From Nepenthes gracilis (taxonomy: Eukaryota > Streptophyta > Magnoliopsida > Caryophyllales > Nepenthaceae), in assembly GCA_033239525.1 (NCBI GenBank), contig BSYO01000014.1, positions 5,994,536 through 6,058,535 of the forward strand: a stretch of 64,000 nt of DNA. The letters run 5' to 3'. The notes beneath the pieces were generated by a model that saw nothing but the letters and a program-made list of their open reading frames with translations, was not told the origin of the DNA and did no database searches. Made by a program: the position numbers and the translations under genes. Shown here one piece after another: positions 1 to 11,690 of this stretch (positions are counted from its first letter, which is position 1; each line of letters begins with the position of its first letter).

Positions 1-1052
1 CCGGAGGTCTTTTATCTTAAATTCGAGATCTTTTGTGACAAAACTTATTCAATAGCAGGAGTTCTTGTTCCATCTTAAGACCTAAATTCTTTTCCGTAAA
101 ACATGCATTTATCAAATTCATAATAATTGACAATTAATCATAAACAAAATAAATCTAACATCATACGTAATAGAATTTCATTTTAAACATGCATTTAGAT
201 AAGTAAGTCATAAAACAAGAAAAGGCATACTTCATACTGAAATATCATATACTTTCATAGCAACATAAATAAACATGAGTTTTAGAAATAAGGGTGAGTA
301 TCTTGCTCGAATTCTTTTCTACTTTGCCTTAGCTTTCGGTCTCCTTCTTTATTTAGAATTTCTAGTGGTGCATTTTACGAATGCTCTTAAGCCTTTATTT
401 ATAGCCCTAAGTTTCTTTGGTCGTCATTTATAGCTCTTCATTTTCCAAAGAGTGATATTTATAATCTTTCATTTTCCAAAGAGGGTTATTTATGATTTAT
501 ATTTTCCAATAAGTTTCGAAATAGCTAGATTATTGATGGTCGTGCCTTCCCAATATTCTTCCTTATTTTTGTGTTCGACTTAATTTCTTCAAAACAACTA
601 TCCGTGTCAACTATCTCGCTCTTCGGATTCCTTTCCATCCTTTCATTTCCCGTCATTTGTTCGACATTTTACATTGACTGGATTTTAACATTTTTCGCTC
701 ACACCTTTGCATTACTCTTTCATCTACTTTAACATTAATCAGGACTTCTTTATACTTCGGAAATCAAAAGTACTTCTTTTAAATAAATCCGGACTTCTTT
801 TTACGCCGAAATCCGGACCGTCTTTTTACGAGAAATCGGACTTCATTTGCTCAGAAATCCGAACTTCTTTTTCCTCGATCTGGACTAGAATTTCACCAAT
901 GCATCCAGGACTTCTTCTTATCATCCAAGGAGTTCTTAAGGCCTAACTTGATTTTGTCACAATCCGAAGTACTTTTCTTATTTTGTTTTTGATCGACTTC
1001 GTTAATAGGACTTGATGATTAAAATTTTCCTTTTAAAATTTTGCGTCGTTAA
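1..1052 (-). repeat. Partial LTR (first copy, cut by window edge)
   Basis: This is the last ~1,050 bases (plus-strand sense) of the same LTR found in full at 5,592-8,400 and 13,049-15,973. It includes the AT-rich block with the ATTTATAGCTCTTCATTTTC motif and the run of CGGACTTCTTTTTAC-like units near 780-900. It ends about 1,052, where CCTCCCCACTTATAGGAA (complement of the polypurine tract) begins. Many small differences from the other two LTR copies fall on CCGG or CAG-type motifs. Confidence 0.85.
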
Positions 1053-4000
1053 CCTCCCCACTTATAGGAATTTCGTCCTCAAAATTTAAAATAAAAGTTA
1101 CTAGCCTTGAAGAGAAAATAGATATAGGTATTTTATTCGAATCTCTTCCTCTCGTTCCCAAGTTGCACCTCTTGGTGTGTGATTCTTCAGGTACCTTTAT
1201 TAGAGCCGATTGATTTGGTGCGTAGTCTCTATCGCTTCGATCCAAGATTTTCTTGGTTCTTCTATATAGGACAAGTCCTTGTTGATCGTTGAAGGTTCAT
1301 ACTCAATTACATGAGTAGGATCATAGACATACTTTCGAAGCATTGATACATGAAACACGTCATGTACTTACGCGAGTTTGGAGGTAGTGCAAGTTTGTAA
1401 GCTACTTCTCCGATCCTTTCTAGAATTTCAAAAGGGCCAATAAATCGTGGCTTCAGCTTCCCTTTTACCCGAATCTGTATTTCCCCTTAGATGGCGATAC
1501 CTTTAGGAATACAAAATCGCCTTTTCAAATTCTAATGCGAGATCTCCTCCAGTGCATAGCTCTTTTATGCACTCAGGGCTACTCTGAGATTCTCGTGTAA
1601 TATATTTATCTTTTCTGCCGTCTCCTTGATAATGTCTGGACCCAAAATCCTTTTATCTCGTGTTCCTCCCAGTGAATTGGTGACCTACATTTTCTCCCGT
1701 ACAATGCCTCAAAAGGCGTCATGCGATCTTTGGGCTGGTAACTATTATTATAAGCAAACTCTGCAAGAGCTAATGAATCATCCCAAGTCCTTTTCATCTC
1801 CAAGACCGAGGCCCTTAACATATCTTCGAGAATCTAGATAGTCCGTTACGGTTGGCCGTCGAGTTTAGCCAGATGAAAGCGATTACTAAATTTTAATTTG
1901 GTACCCGATTCTTTATGTAGACTTTTTGAACCGTGAAACAAAGCGAGTGTCTCTATCGATACAATAGAGATAGGCACACCATGAAGTATGACAATCTTGT
2001 TTACATACGGTTGGGCTAATTTATCACGGGAGTAAGTCGTTCGGATTGCGGAAATGAGCTGACTTTGTTGTGATCGGCAAATCACCCAAATAGCATCATG
2101 CTTCCTTAGCGTCCTTAGCGAATAGGTCACAAAATCCATGGCAATGTCTTCCCATTTCGGCTGGAAATGGCATTGGTTGCAATAACCTGCACGGCTGCTT
2201 TCTTTCGGCCTTTACTTGTTGGCATATAAGGCACTTTTCACGTAAGCTGCAACATCCCTTTTCATATTCCTCCACCAAAATGTTTTCTTCAAATCCTGAT
2301 GCATCTTATTGGCTCTGGTGAATCGTATAGCAGGATCGATGGACTTCCTTAAGAATTTTCTCCTTTAATTATTTATTGTCAAACACACATAACCGATTCC
2401 TAAATCTTAATGCTCCATCGGTGAAATCGAAAATCCTTGAGATTCTTTATCTAGCTCGCCCATGATCTTTACAAGAAAAAAATCATTCGTTTGACATCCC
2501 TTTACCTCGTTAATCGTTCTGTTTGAACTTGAAGTGCCTTCCGTCATCTTTGCTTCCCGTACATAGCAGCTGGACATCATAATTCATGAGACAATCCAGC
2601 ATCTCCATTTGCTTGACTTGCATTCTAGCTAGCATTCAGTGCCTACTTAATGCGTCGGCAACCACGTTGGCCTTTCCTAGCTAAATGTCGGATTTCACAA
2701 TCATAGTCCTTCAGAATTCAATCCACCTTCTCTGTCTCATGTTTAGTTCCTTTTGGGAGAATAAATACTTTAGACTCTTATGATCGGAGTAGACTAAGAA
2801 TCTTTCACCATATAGAGTAATGCCTCGATTTTCAATCTGCGAACACCACTTTGCGGCCAATTCCGGATCGTGAGTTGGGTAATTCCTTTCATGATCCTTC
2901 AGCTATGTGACCACTTAGGCAATTACCCTACCGTGTTGCATTTAAACACAGCCCCGATCCGATCTGAAGCATCGATAATGATAATCCTCTCGACCCGTTT
3001 GGAATGGGTCGGGACCGGAGATGAAAGTTACTTGGTCTTTAAGCGTCTGAGCTCTTCACAATCTTTGGTCCGCCAGACTTGGCATCCTTCTTAGATTAAT
3101 TGGGTGAGTGGCAGTGATTTGGGAAAAGTTCTCTATAAGCGGTCTATAGTATCGGCCGAGGCCTGAAGCTTACCGCCTTGGTCGCGAAGTTGGCAGTTCC
3201 ACTTCTCTGTCTGCTTCCACTTTCATAGGGTGGTGATATTCCTTCCTTGGAGATGACGTGTCGAGAATCCTACTCCCTCATCCAAAATTTGCACTTTTCA
3301 ATTTGGCGAAACAATGATGCTCACAGAATGCAGAGTGTCGTGCGTAAATGCTCCTAAATGATCCTCGAGCTTTTCGAGTACGAGGATGTCGTGATAATCT
3401 GATCACCGAACTTGTCGGTATGGTTGGAAAATTCGATTCATGAGATCCATAAAAACAGCCGGGCATTGAAGTGGCCCAAAGGCATTACTACAAGGTGTAG
3501 TACCATCCCAGTTGGAGCGCCGTCTTTGCTATATCACGCTTGGCGTCAAGGCATTGATACCCAGATCTAGGTCGATTTTTTAAAATCATGGCCCCTTATG
3601 GCCCGATCAAAGGAGATCATCAATCCTCGGTGGAGAGGATATTTGTTCTTGATGGTGATTTTGTTTAATTCTCGATAGTACGCAATGTCATGGTCCCGTC
3701 CTTCTTTTTGACAAAGAGAGCAGTGCTCCCATGGTGACACACTTGGTGAATGAAACCTTTATCTAACAATTCCTGGTGTTGTTTCAATTCTTTGAGTTTA
3801 GCGGTGCATCCGATGAGGTGGTTTGGATATCAGTCTTTGAACACAGTATCAATTCACTCGAATTCTAACTCTCGTTGGGGTGGCAATCGAGATAATTCAT
3901 CGGTGAATATGTCTTCCGATTCCCGCACCACAGGAATCTCTCTAACGGAGAGATTCTTGATTTTAAACAGTCACACTAGCAAAGGCTAGATAAACTTGGC

Positions 4001-4260
4001 ATCCATCACTAATTAAATATAAGGCATGAAGGGCGAAATAAAAACGGGATACTTCCTTTCTTGAACACCACTGAATGTGAAAGGCTTGTTTTCCGGGAAT
4101 GACAGATTCTACTCTTTTGGGAGCAATCAATCTTGTGAAACTTGGCTAACGATCCATTCTAAGATTGCATGAAATCTTTCATTTCGGTACAACCGAGGTT
4201 AACGAGGCATCAAAGTATTCATTTACTTTTATTGGACATTGAAAATACTATATATTTAAA
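1053..4260 (-). pseudogene. Tekay-type pol, first cassette (heavily broken)
   Basis: Base for base this matches the pol region at 8,450-11,690 but is split by dozens of short insertions, deletions and substitutions. Recognisable pieces on the minus strand are the integrase/chromodomain end (about 1,240-1,600), the integrase C-terminal part with the ALYGRKCRSPIHW stretch (1,606-1,821), the central integrase (1,846-2,139) and its zinc-binding part (2,096-2,278). RNase H and RT follow (about 2,400-3,750), readable only by comparison. No frame stays open for more than about 100 codons. The differences are not spread at random: most sit on CCAG, CTGG or CCGG motifs, so part of the damage may be sequencing error rather than decay. 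Confidence 0.8.
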
Positions 4261-5405
4261 ATTACAGACAACTACATCCATGAGGCAACCATCAAAAGGT
4301 AATCGAGAACTTTAGGAAGATTCGTAAGATGCTTAAGAATTCATGAAGACAAAAGAATGTGTAGATCCGAGAATCAAAGCACGTGACTAGAAGTGCCACG
4401 AGATAGAAAGTGTACCTTCCTACCACCTCAAGTAGACTTTTGGCCTCCTTTGCGGAAATGGCAAACACTTTGGTGAGATAGGAGACTTAACTCTGGGGGC
4501 TTGTTTAGCGGCGGACAATCTCGTGTCCCTACTTGCCCACAGTTGTAACAAACACCCACCTTCATGTGAGGCTTTCCTCAGTATGATCTCCATGATGATC
4601 ACATACATCATTAGTTGTAGTCGGGGTGCACCCCTTGCCGGCAGCTCTGTTCCTCACCGAACCTTGATGATCTTGCCTTCCTAGAAGGCCCTTCACTATG
4701 CTTGGCCTTGGATAGTCGACTAAAAGCCTTTGTTTGGACAATGCTCCCCTTTCCAATTCTTTCTCATAAATGACGACCTTTACGACACCTCTCCGTCACG
4801 TTATCGGCGTTAGAGTTAAAGGTGTCCCCCGATATCATCAGTAATCACTGAAAGAACAATCCCAACCTTCCTCTCCTCATCTTCCCACCATGAAAGGGGC
4901 ATAAGCGAGACAAATCGTAAATTTTGAATCATATTGCCCAGAAGCGAGTTCCACGCAGCAGGCGGAAAATTCATCCTCATACGCCCCACAAGATTAGCGA
5001 AATATTTTTCTGAAAAGCTTCAAACATCTCCCAGCTAATCTCCGCTCTGGCATATAAAAAACCCTTTGCATCTTTCCCACGATGGTGTACTTCTGCCGGT
5101 TTATGGTGGCATATAACACCATGTCCCGATGCGGCGATTGATTCTGCAAAATACCTTTTATCGTTGAATCCGTATTTCAGCCTTCATGGATCAGGTTCCC
5201 CTAAAAATTCAGGGGATTCGTTCGTTTGGTAGGCGATCGTGAGCCGACCCCTCGATGGACGGGGTGGGGTAGTCACTTAGGGAGTTGAGTGAGTTGTCGG
5301 AGTCAAAGCTTCTATGACCCGGCCATTCTCCCGATGGATTCGCGTATCTTGCCTCCCGATCAAGAGTGTTGTTAATCGATCATTTCTCCTTCCTCTGTTA
5401 GACAC
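4261..5405 (-). pseudogene. Tekay-type gag/protease, first cassette (heavily broken)
   Basis: Counterpart of 11,690-12,862. Fragments on the minus strand at 4,420-4,611 and 4,562-4,756 cover the zinc-knuckle and linker part of Gag, in broken frames. Upstream Gag sequence (about 4,800-5,400) can be aligned with the second cassette but has no long open frame. The start codon present in the second cassette at 12,860-12,862 is lost here: the sequence around 5,405 reads GACACTGACT where the second copy has GACATGACT. Confidence 0.75.
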
Positions 5406-5591
5406 TGACTGGCAGACGTCCCCGAAAGAACAATTTCATTAGTCAATTAGTCTAAAGATAACTATCGCAATGGTCTTTGTCCCAAAGTGTAAGTAAGGAT
5501 AACCACTCTTCTTGCCAACACTAAACTTGTCTAAGTTTAGTGTTGATTCAAACTATCTAAAGAACATCTCGATTTTCTCTCGATTACCATT
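5406..5591 (-). other. Tekay leader and damaged primer site, first cassette
   Basis: Aligns with the leader at 12,863-13,048. The primer-binding complement, CTCTGATACCAACTG in the second cassette, is altered here to CTCGATTACCATTTG just before the LTR at 5,592. The retained leader supports the reading that a full cassette once stood here. Confidence 0.65.
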
Positions 5592-8400
5592 TGTGGCAGC
5601 GACCCATTAATACCATCAAAAGCTATCGTCAAATCTAAATCGTATAATTTATGAAAGGATAAATAGGTGGACATAAAATTTTTCTTTTCTTCTTTTGAAC
5701 TCGAGATGCATACTATTTCATTAATTCCAAAGTATCACGGAAGCATACTAACATTCATAAGCAGCGGAATAAATTTTACAAGTCTCCTCAAAAAAAAATA
5801 AAATAAAATAAACAAAGCTCTCAAAAATCTGCTCCGGCCAGCTTAACCATTCAGCTACACCAAAGGTTCTACTCAACTTCATCTTCCATAAGCTTGTCAT
5901 CTGAAAAGTGGCAAGAATGAGCTTATAAAGCCCAGCAGGATACTCACATGCAGAAAACATAAACATACATATAATTTGATCAAAACATAATTTCATAATA
6001 TAGCATAGCATAAGAAATTCATCATATTGTTTCTTCTTCAGTTCTTATTCTTTTCATCTTGTCTTAGAAAATTCATCGAAATCATTCGGAATTCGTATCA
6101 TCTTTAGGGACCGGACGGGAGCGGACAACATCGAGGACGGGTTGTGTGCTACCCCACAACCTAAAGTCGTATCCCCTCATTATACTCCCCGGGGCGGGAG
6201 GTAATATCTTTAACCCGGCATACGGGGCCATAGTCCATAGTTCTTATGCCACCAAAAGGTTCCCTCCCGTGGCCCAGGAGGCATCCTTGAGTGTCACTCC
6301 AATATCCTTCATCCAACTTTAACAGCAAGCTTAATGGAAACTCGGTTCTTGGTTCGTGTTCTTTAATGGCCAATCATCATAAATCAAAAGTCGGAAGAGT
6401 TCCACCTGCTGTCCATAATCCATGTGTTTTCATATAGTCTTGTTCTTTACTTCATTCATTAAAGTCCATATCATCTTATCAAAAGCCGGAGTTCATCTTT
6501 CAAAAATCCGAAGTTCAATATCCGAAGTTCTTTTTCAATAAAAAAGACAGAGTCTTGTTCATTAAATTTCCGAAGTTCTTTTCAAACGGAAGGCCGTAGT
6601 TCCTGAAGCCGAAGTTCTTTTATTATTGCCGGAGTTCTTTTCTTACAAAGCCGGAGTTGGTTTCTTTAGTCAAAGATGGAGTTCTTTTCTGAAATCCAAA
6701 GATCATCGAAACCGGAGTTCTTTATTCATAAAGGACGGAGTACATTTTTAACAAAGTCCGAAGTTCTTTTTCTTAAAAGGGACGGAGTACCTTTCTTTTC
6801 AAAAGGACGGGGTGCTTTTCTTTTCAAAGGAATGGAGTGCCTTTCTTACCAAAAATCCGGAGTGCTTTTTGAACAAAGGGACGGAGTGCTTCTTTTAAAA
6901 TGGACGGAGTGCCTTTCTTACGAAAAATCCGGAGTGCTTTATGAACAAAGGGACGGAGTGCTTCTTTTAAAATGGACGGAGTGCTTTTCTTTTCCATAAT
7001 CCGGAGTGCTTTTCTTTCAAAATCCGAAGTTCATAATTCTGGAGTGATTTCTCTCAAAATCCGAAGTTCCTAAATCCGAAGCTCTAAAATCCGGAGTTCG
7101 ATTTCTGTTAAAATCCGAAGTTCTAAATCCGGAGTGCATTTCTGTTAAAATCAGAAGTTCAAAATTTGGAGTCTTTTCTGTCAAAATCCGAAGTTCTTAA
7201 ATCCGGAGTGCGTTTCTGTTTAAAATCCGAAGTTCTAAATTCGGAGTGCATTTTCTGTTAAAATCCGAAGCTTTCAAATCCGGAATTCATTTACTGTTAA
7301 TCAAAGCCCTAATCCGAAGTTCATGTTCCAAAATGTCAGAGTTCTAAATCCGAACTCATTCTCTAAAATGCCGGAGCTCTAAATCATTTTCTGTAAAAAA
7401 ATGCCAGAGGTCTTTTATCTTAAATTCGGAGATCTTTTTGACAGAAACCAGATATCAATAGCAGGAGTTCTTGTTCCATCTTAAGACCTAAATTCTTTTT
7501 CCGTAAACATGCATTTATCAAAATTCATAATAATTGACAATTAATCATAAACAGAATAAATCTAACATCATACGTAATAGAATTTCTTTTTAAACATACA
7601 TTTCAGAACAATAAGTCATAAAACAGCAAAGGCATACTTCATACGAAATATCATATACTTTCATAGCAATATAAATAAACATGAGTTTTAGAAATAAGGG
7701 TGAGTATCTTGCCTGAATTCCTTTTCTTTGCCTTGAACTGTTCGGTCTTTCTTTACTTAGAATTTCTAATGGGTGCATTTTTCTAATGTTCTTAGTCCTT
7801 ATTTATAGCCCTAGGTTTTGGTGGCCGTCATTTATAGCTCTTCATTTTCCAAAGAGTGATATTTATAATTTTTCATTTTCCAAAGAGGGTCATTTATGAT
7901 TTATATTTTCCAATAAGTTTCGGGAATAGCTAGATTATTGATGGTCGTGCCTTCCCAATATTCTTTCCTTATTTTCTGTGTTCGGACTTCAGCCTTTCAT
8001 CAAAACAACTTCCGGTCAACTATCGAGCGTTGACCGGATTTCGTTGTCCTTTCATTTCTATTCATTTGTTCATGTTTTTCCGGTCAACATTTTTCGTTGA
8101 CCAGATTACTCCTTCATCTACTTTAACTTAGGCTTTTCATCTCTTTGAACCCAAATCTACTCCGTCCTTACATTGCACACACCCCATTCCAGCCTTACAG
8201 GACTGGACTTAATCCAAACTTCTTTTTACTTCGAAAATCCGGAGTGCTTTTTACTAAGGAAATCCGGACTTCATTCTCCCAAATCAAGGCCGAACTTGAT
8301 TCCATCTTAAGCCGATGTACTTTTCTTATTTCGTTTGCCGGTCAACTTACGTTGACCGGATTTGATGATTTTCCTTGTTTTAAAATTTTGGGTCGTTACA
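5592..8400 (-). repeat. Tekay LTR, middle copy shared by both cassettes
   Basis: A 2.8-kb LTR. It serves as the 5' LTR of the first cassette and the 3' LTR of the second (both minus strand). It ends at 8,400 with GGGTCGTTACA, directly followed by the polypurine-tract complement ATCTCCCCCACTTATAGG. Long stretches (for example 6,180-6,420 against 13,620-13,860) are almost identical to the right LTR, which indicates a fairly recent origin. It is about 115 bases shorter than the right LTR, mainly because the right copy has extra CCGGACTTC-type units near 15,720-15,830. Confidence 0.9.
6480..7400. repeat. Degenerate short tandem repeats inside the LTR (CCGGAGTTC/TCCGAAGTTC family)
   Basis: About 0.9 kb is made of loosely repeated 18-40-base units built around CCGGAGTTCTTTT, ATCCGAAGTTC and GGACGGAGTGCTTCTTTT, each with a following T-rich or AAAATCC spacer. 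The same array lies at 13,930-14,860 in the right LTR, with a short related run near 780-900 and 8,225-8,270. Because the units differ and have no constant spacer length, this is a decayed LTR minisatellite and not a CRISPR-like array. Confidence 0.85.
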
Positions 8401-8420
8401 ATCTCCCCCACTTATAGGAA
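8401..8420 (-). promoter_or_regulatory. Polypurine tract of the second Tekay cassette
   Basis: The plus strand reads ATCTCCCCCACTTATAGG immediately after the LTR end at 8,400. On the coding (minus) strand this is a purine-rich run abutting the 3' LTR, the expected site where plus-strand DNA synthesis is primed. Confidence 0.8.
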
Positions 8421-8449
8421 TTTCGTCCTCGAAATTTTAAATAAAGTTA

Positions 8450-11400
8450 CTAACCTCGAGAAAATAAATATGGGTATTTGTTTCGAATCTCTTCCTCTCG
8501 TTCCCAAGTTGCCTCTTCGGGTGTGTGATTCTTCCAGAGCACCTTTATTAAAGCGATTGATTTGGTGCGTAGTCTCTGTTCCCTTCGATCCAAGATTTTC
8601 ACTGGTTCTTCTATATAGGACAAGTCCTTGTTGATCGTTGAAGGTTCATACTCAATTACATGAGTAGGATCATAGACATACTTTCGAAGCATTGATACAT
8701 GAAACACGTCATGTACTTCTGCCAAGTTTGGAGGTAGTGCAAGTTTGTAAGCTACTTCTCCGATCCTTTCTAGAATTTCAAAAGGGCCAATAAATCGTGG
8801 CTTCAGCTTCCCTTTTACCCCGAATCTGTATTTCCCCTTAGATGGCGATACCTTTAGGAATACAAAATCGCCTTTTTCAAATTCTAATGCAGATCTCCTC
8901 CGGTCTGCATAGCTCTTTTGTCTGCTCCGGGCTACTCTGAGATTCTCGTGTAATATATTTATCTTTTCTGCCGTCTCCTTGATAATGTCTGGACCCAAAA
9001 TCCTTTTATCTCCGTGTTCCTCCCAGTGAATTGGTGACCTACATTTTCTCCCGTACAATGCCTCAAAAGGCGTCATGCCGATGCTGGGCTGGTAACTATT
9101 ATTATAAGCAAACTCTGCAAGAGCTAATGAATCATCCCAAGTCCTTTTCATCTCCAAGACCGAGGCCCTTAACATATCTTCGAGAATCTAGATAGTCCGT
9201 TCTGATTGGCCGTCAGTTTGTAGATGAAAAGATCTTAAATTTTAATTTGGTACCCAATTCTTTATGTAGACTTTTTCAGAACCGTGAAACAAAGCGAGTG
9301 TCTCTATCTGATACAATAGAGATAGGCACACCATGAAGTATGACAATCTTGTTTACATACAGTTGGGCTAATTTATCACGGGAGTAAGTCGTTCGGATTG
9401 CCAGGAAATGAGCTGACTTTGTTAGCCAGTCGACAATCACCCAAATAGCATCATGCTTCCTTAGCGTCCTTGGCAGACCGGTCACAAAATCCATGGCAAT
9501 GTCTTCCCATTTCCAGCCTGGAAATGGCATTGGTTGCAATAACCCAGACGGCTGCTTTCTTTCGGCCTTTACTTGTTGGCATATAAGGCACTTTTCCACG
9601 TAAGCTGCAACATCCCTTTTCATATTCCTCCACCAAAATGTTTTCTTCAAATCCTGATGCATCTTATTGGCTCCTGGGTGAATCGTATAACGGGATCGAT
9701 GGACTTCCTTAAGAATTTTCTCCTTTAATTATTTATTGTCCGGCACACATAACCGATTCCTAAATCTTAATGCTCCATCCGGTGAAATCTGAAAATCACT
9801 TCGAGATTCTTTATCTAGCTCGCCCATGATCTTTACAAGAAAAAAATCATTCGTTTGACATCCCTTTACCTCATTAATCATTTCTGGCTGAACTTGAAGG
9901 TACGCTAAAATCATCTGCTTCCCATGCACATAACGCTGGACATCATAATTCATGAGACAATCCAGCATCTCCATTTGCTTGACTTGCATTCTAGCTAGCA
10001 TTCCAGGCTGCCTACTTAATGCGTCGGCAACCACGTTGGCCTTTCCTAGCTCGTATCGGATTTCACAATCATAGTCCTTCAGGAATTCAATCCACCTTCT
10101 CTGTCTCATGTTTAGTTCCTTTTGGGAGAATAAATACTTTAGACTCTTATGATCGGAGTAGACTAAGAATCTTTCACCATATAGGTAATGCCTCCAGATT
10201 TTTAATGCAAACACCACCGCGGCTAATTCCAGATCGTGAGTTGGGTAATTCCTTTCATGATCCTTCAACTGTCGCGACCCATAGGCAATTACCCTACCGT
10301 GTTGCATTCAAACACAGCCCAATCCAATCTTCGAAGCATCGCAGTAAACAATCAGTCCTCCTGACCCGTTTGGAATGGTCAGGGCCGGAGCAGAAGTTAA
10401 CCGGTCTTTAAGTGTCTGGAAGCTCTCTTCACAATCTTTGGTCCACTCGAACTTGGCATCCTTCTTAGTTAATTGTGTGAGTGGCAAGGCGATTTGGGAA
10501 AATTTTTCCACAAACCGTCTATAATATCCAGCCAGGCCTAAGAAGCTTCGCACTTCGGTCACAGAAGTTGGCCGGTTCCACTTTACCACTGCTTCCACTT
10601 TCATAGGGTCGATGGAGATTCCTTCCTTGGAGATGACGTGTCCAAGGAATCCTACTTCCTCCAAACAAAATTCGCACTTTTTCAATTTGGTGAACAACCG
10701 ATGCTCCCTAAGAATCCGAATTGTAGTGCGTAAATGCTCCTCGTGTTCCTCATAGCTTTTCGAGTACACAAGGATGTCATCAATAAATACTATCATGAAC
10801 TTGTCCAGGTATGGTTGGAAAATTTGATTCATTAGGTCCATAAAAATAGCCGGAGCATTAGTCAACCCAAAAGGCATTACTACAAATTCATAGTGCCCAT
10901 ACCAGGTCCGGAACGCCGTCTTTGCTATATCCTCCTTACTGATCCAAAGCTGATGATACCCAGATCTAAGATCGATTTTTGAAAATACGCAAGCCCCTTG
11001 TAACTGATCAAGGAGATCATCAATCCTCGGCAGAGGATATTTGTTCTTAATGGTGATTTTATTTAATTCTCGATAATCCACGCATAATCTCATGGTCCCA
11101 TCCTTCTTTTTGACAAAGAGAACAGGTGCTCCCCATGGTGACACACTTGGTCGAATGAAACCTTTATCTAACAATTCCTACAGTTGTTGTTTCAATTCTT
11201 TGAGTTCAGCCGGTGCCATCCGATAGGGTGGTTTGGATATTGGTGCCGAACCTGGTATCAATTCCACTCCAAATTCTAACTCTCGTTGGGGTGGCAATCC
11301 AGGTAATTCATCAGTGAATATGTCTTCAAATTCCCGCACCACAGGAATCTCTCTAGCTAGAGATTCTTGATTTTCTGTAGTCACACTAGCAAAGGCTAGA

Positions 11401-11690
11401 TAAGCTTGGCATCCATCACCAATCAAGTGTCTGGCATGAAGAGCTGAAATAAAGCAAGATGCTTCCTTTCGCGGAACTCCCTGAATGTGAAAAGGCTTGT
11501 TTTCAGGAATGGTGAATTCTACTCTTTTCCGAAAACAATCAATATTGGCATGATATCTGGCTAACCAGTCCATTCCTAAGATTACATCAAAGTCTTTCAT
11601 TTCCAGTACAACCAGGTTAACAGGCATCAAGTATTCATTTACTTCTATTGGACATTCAGAAAATGCTACATTTAAAATTACTTGACGACC
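8450..11690 (-). pseudogene. Tekay-type pol: protease end, RT, RNase H, integrase, chromodomain-like tail
   Basis: Minus-strand polyprotein. In order: VILGMDWLARY of the protease end (about 11,590), RT with [16 protein letters not shown] and FIDDILVYS (10,308-11,174), RNase H with [11 protein letters not shown] and ADALSRQ (9,729-10,307), integrase with a CLICQQVKAERKQP zinc motif and MDFVTG / SDRDTRF core residues (9,276-9,662), then integrase C-terminus and a chromodomain-like end, EEATWEREEEIRNKYPYLF (8,450-9,175). Codons 11,630-9,276 keep one frame but are cut by stops at 11,178-11,180 (TAG), 10,308 (TGA), 9,729 (TAA) and 9,276 (TGA); a frameshift and another TAG follow near 9,190. Domain content is complete; the copy cannot make a full polyprotein as written. 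Confidence 0.9.

Noticed and set aside
1053..5405. First Tekay cassette as a separate, anciently diverged family
   Set aside because: Long identical stretches with the second cassette, and changes confined mostly to a few motif types, argue for the same recent family.
6480..7400. Regular short repeats as a CRISPR-like array
   Set aside because: Repeats and spacers vary in length and sequence, spacers are themselves repetitive, and the array lies inside a plant LTR.
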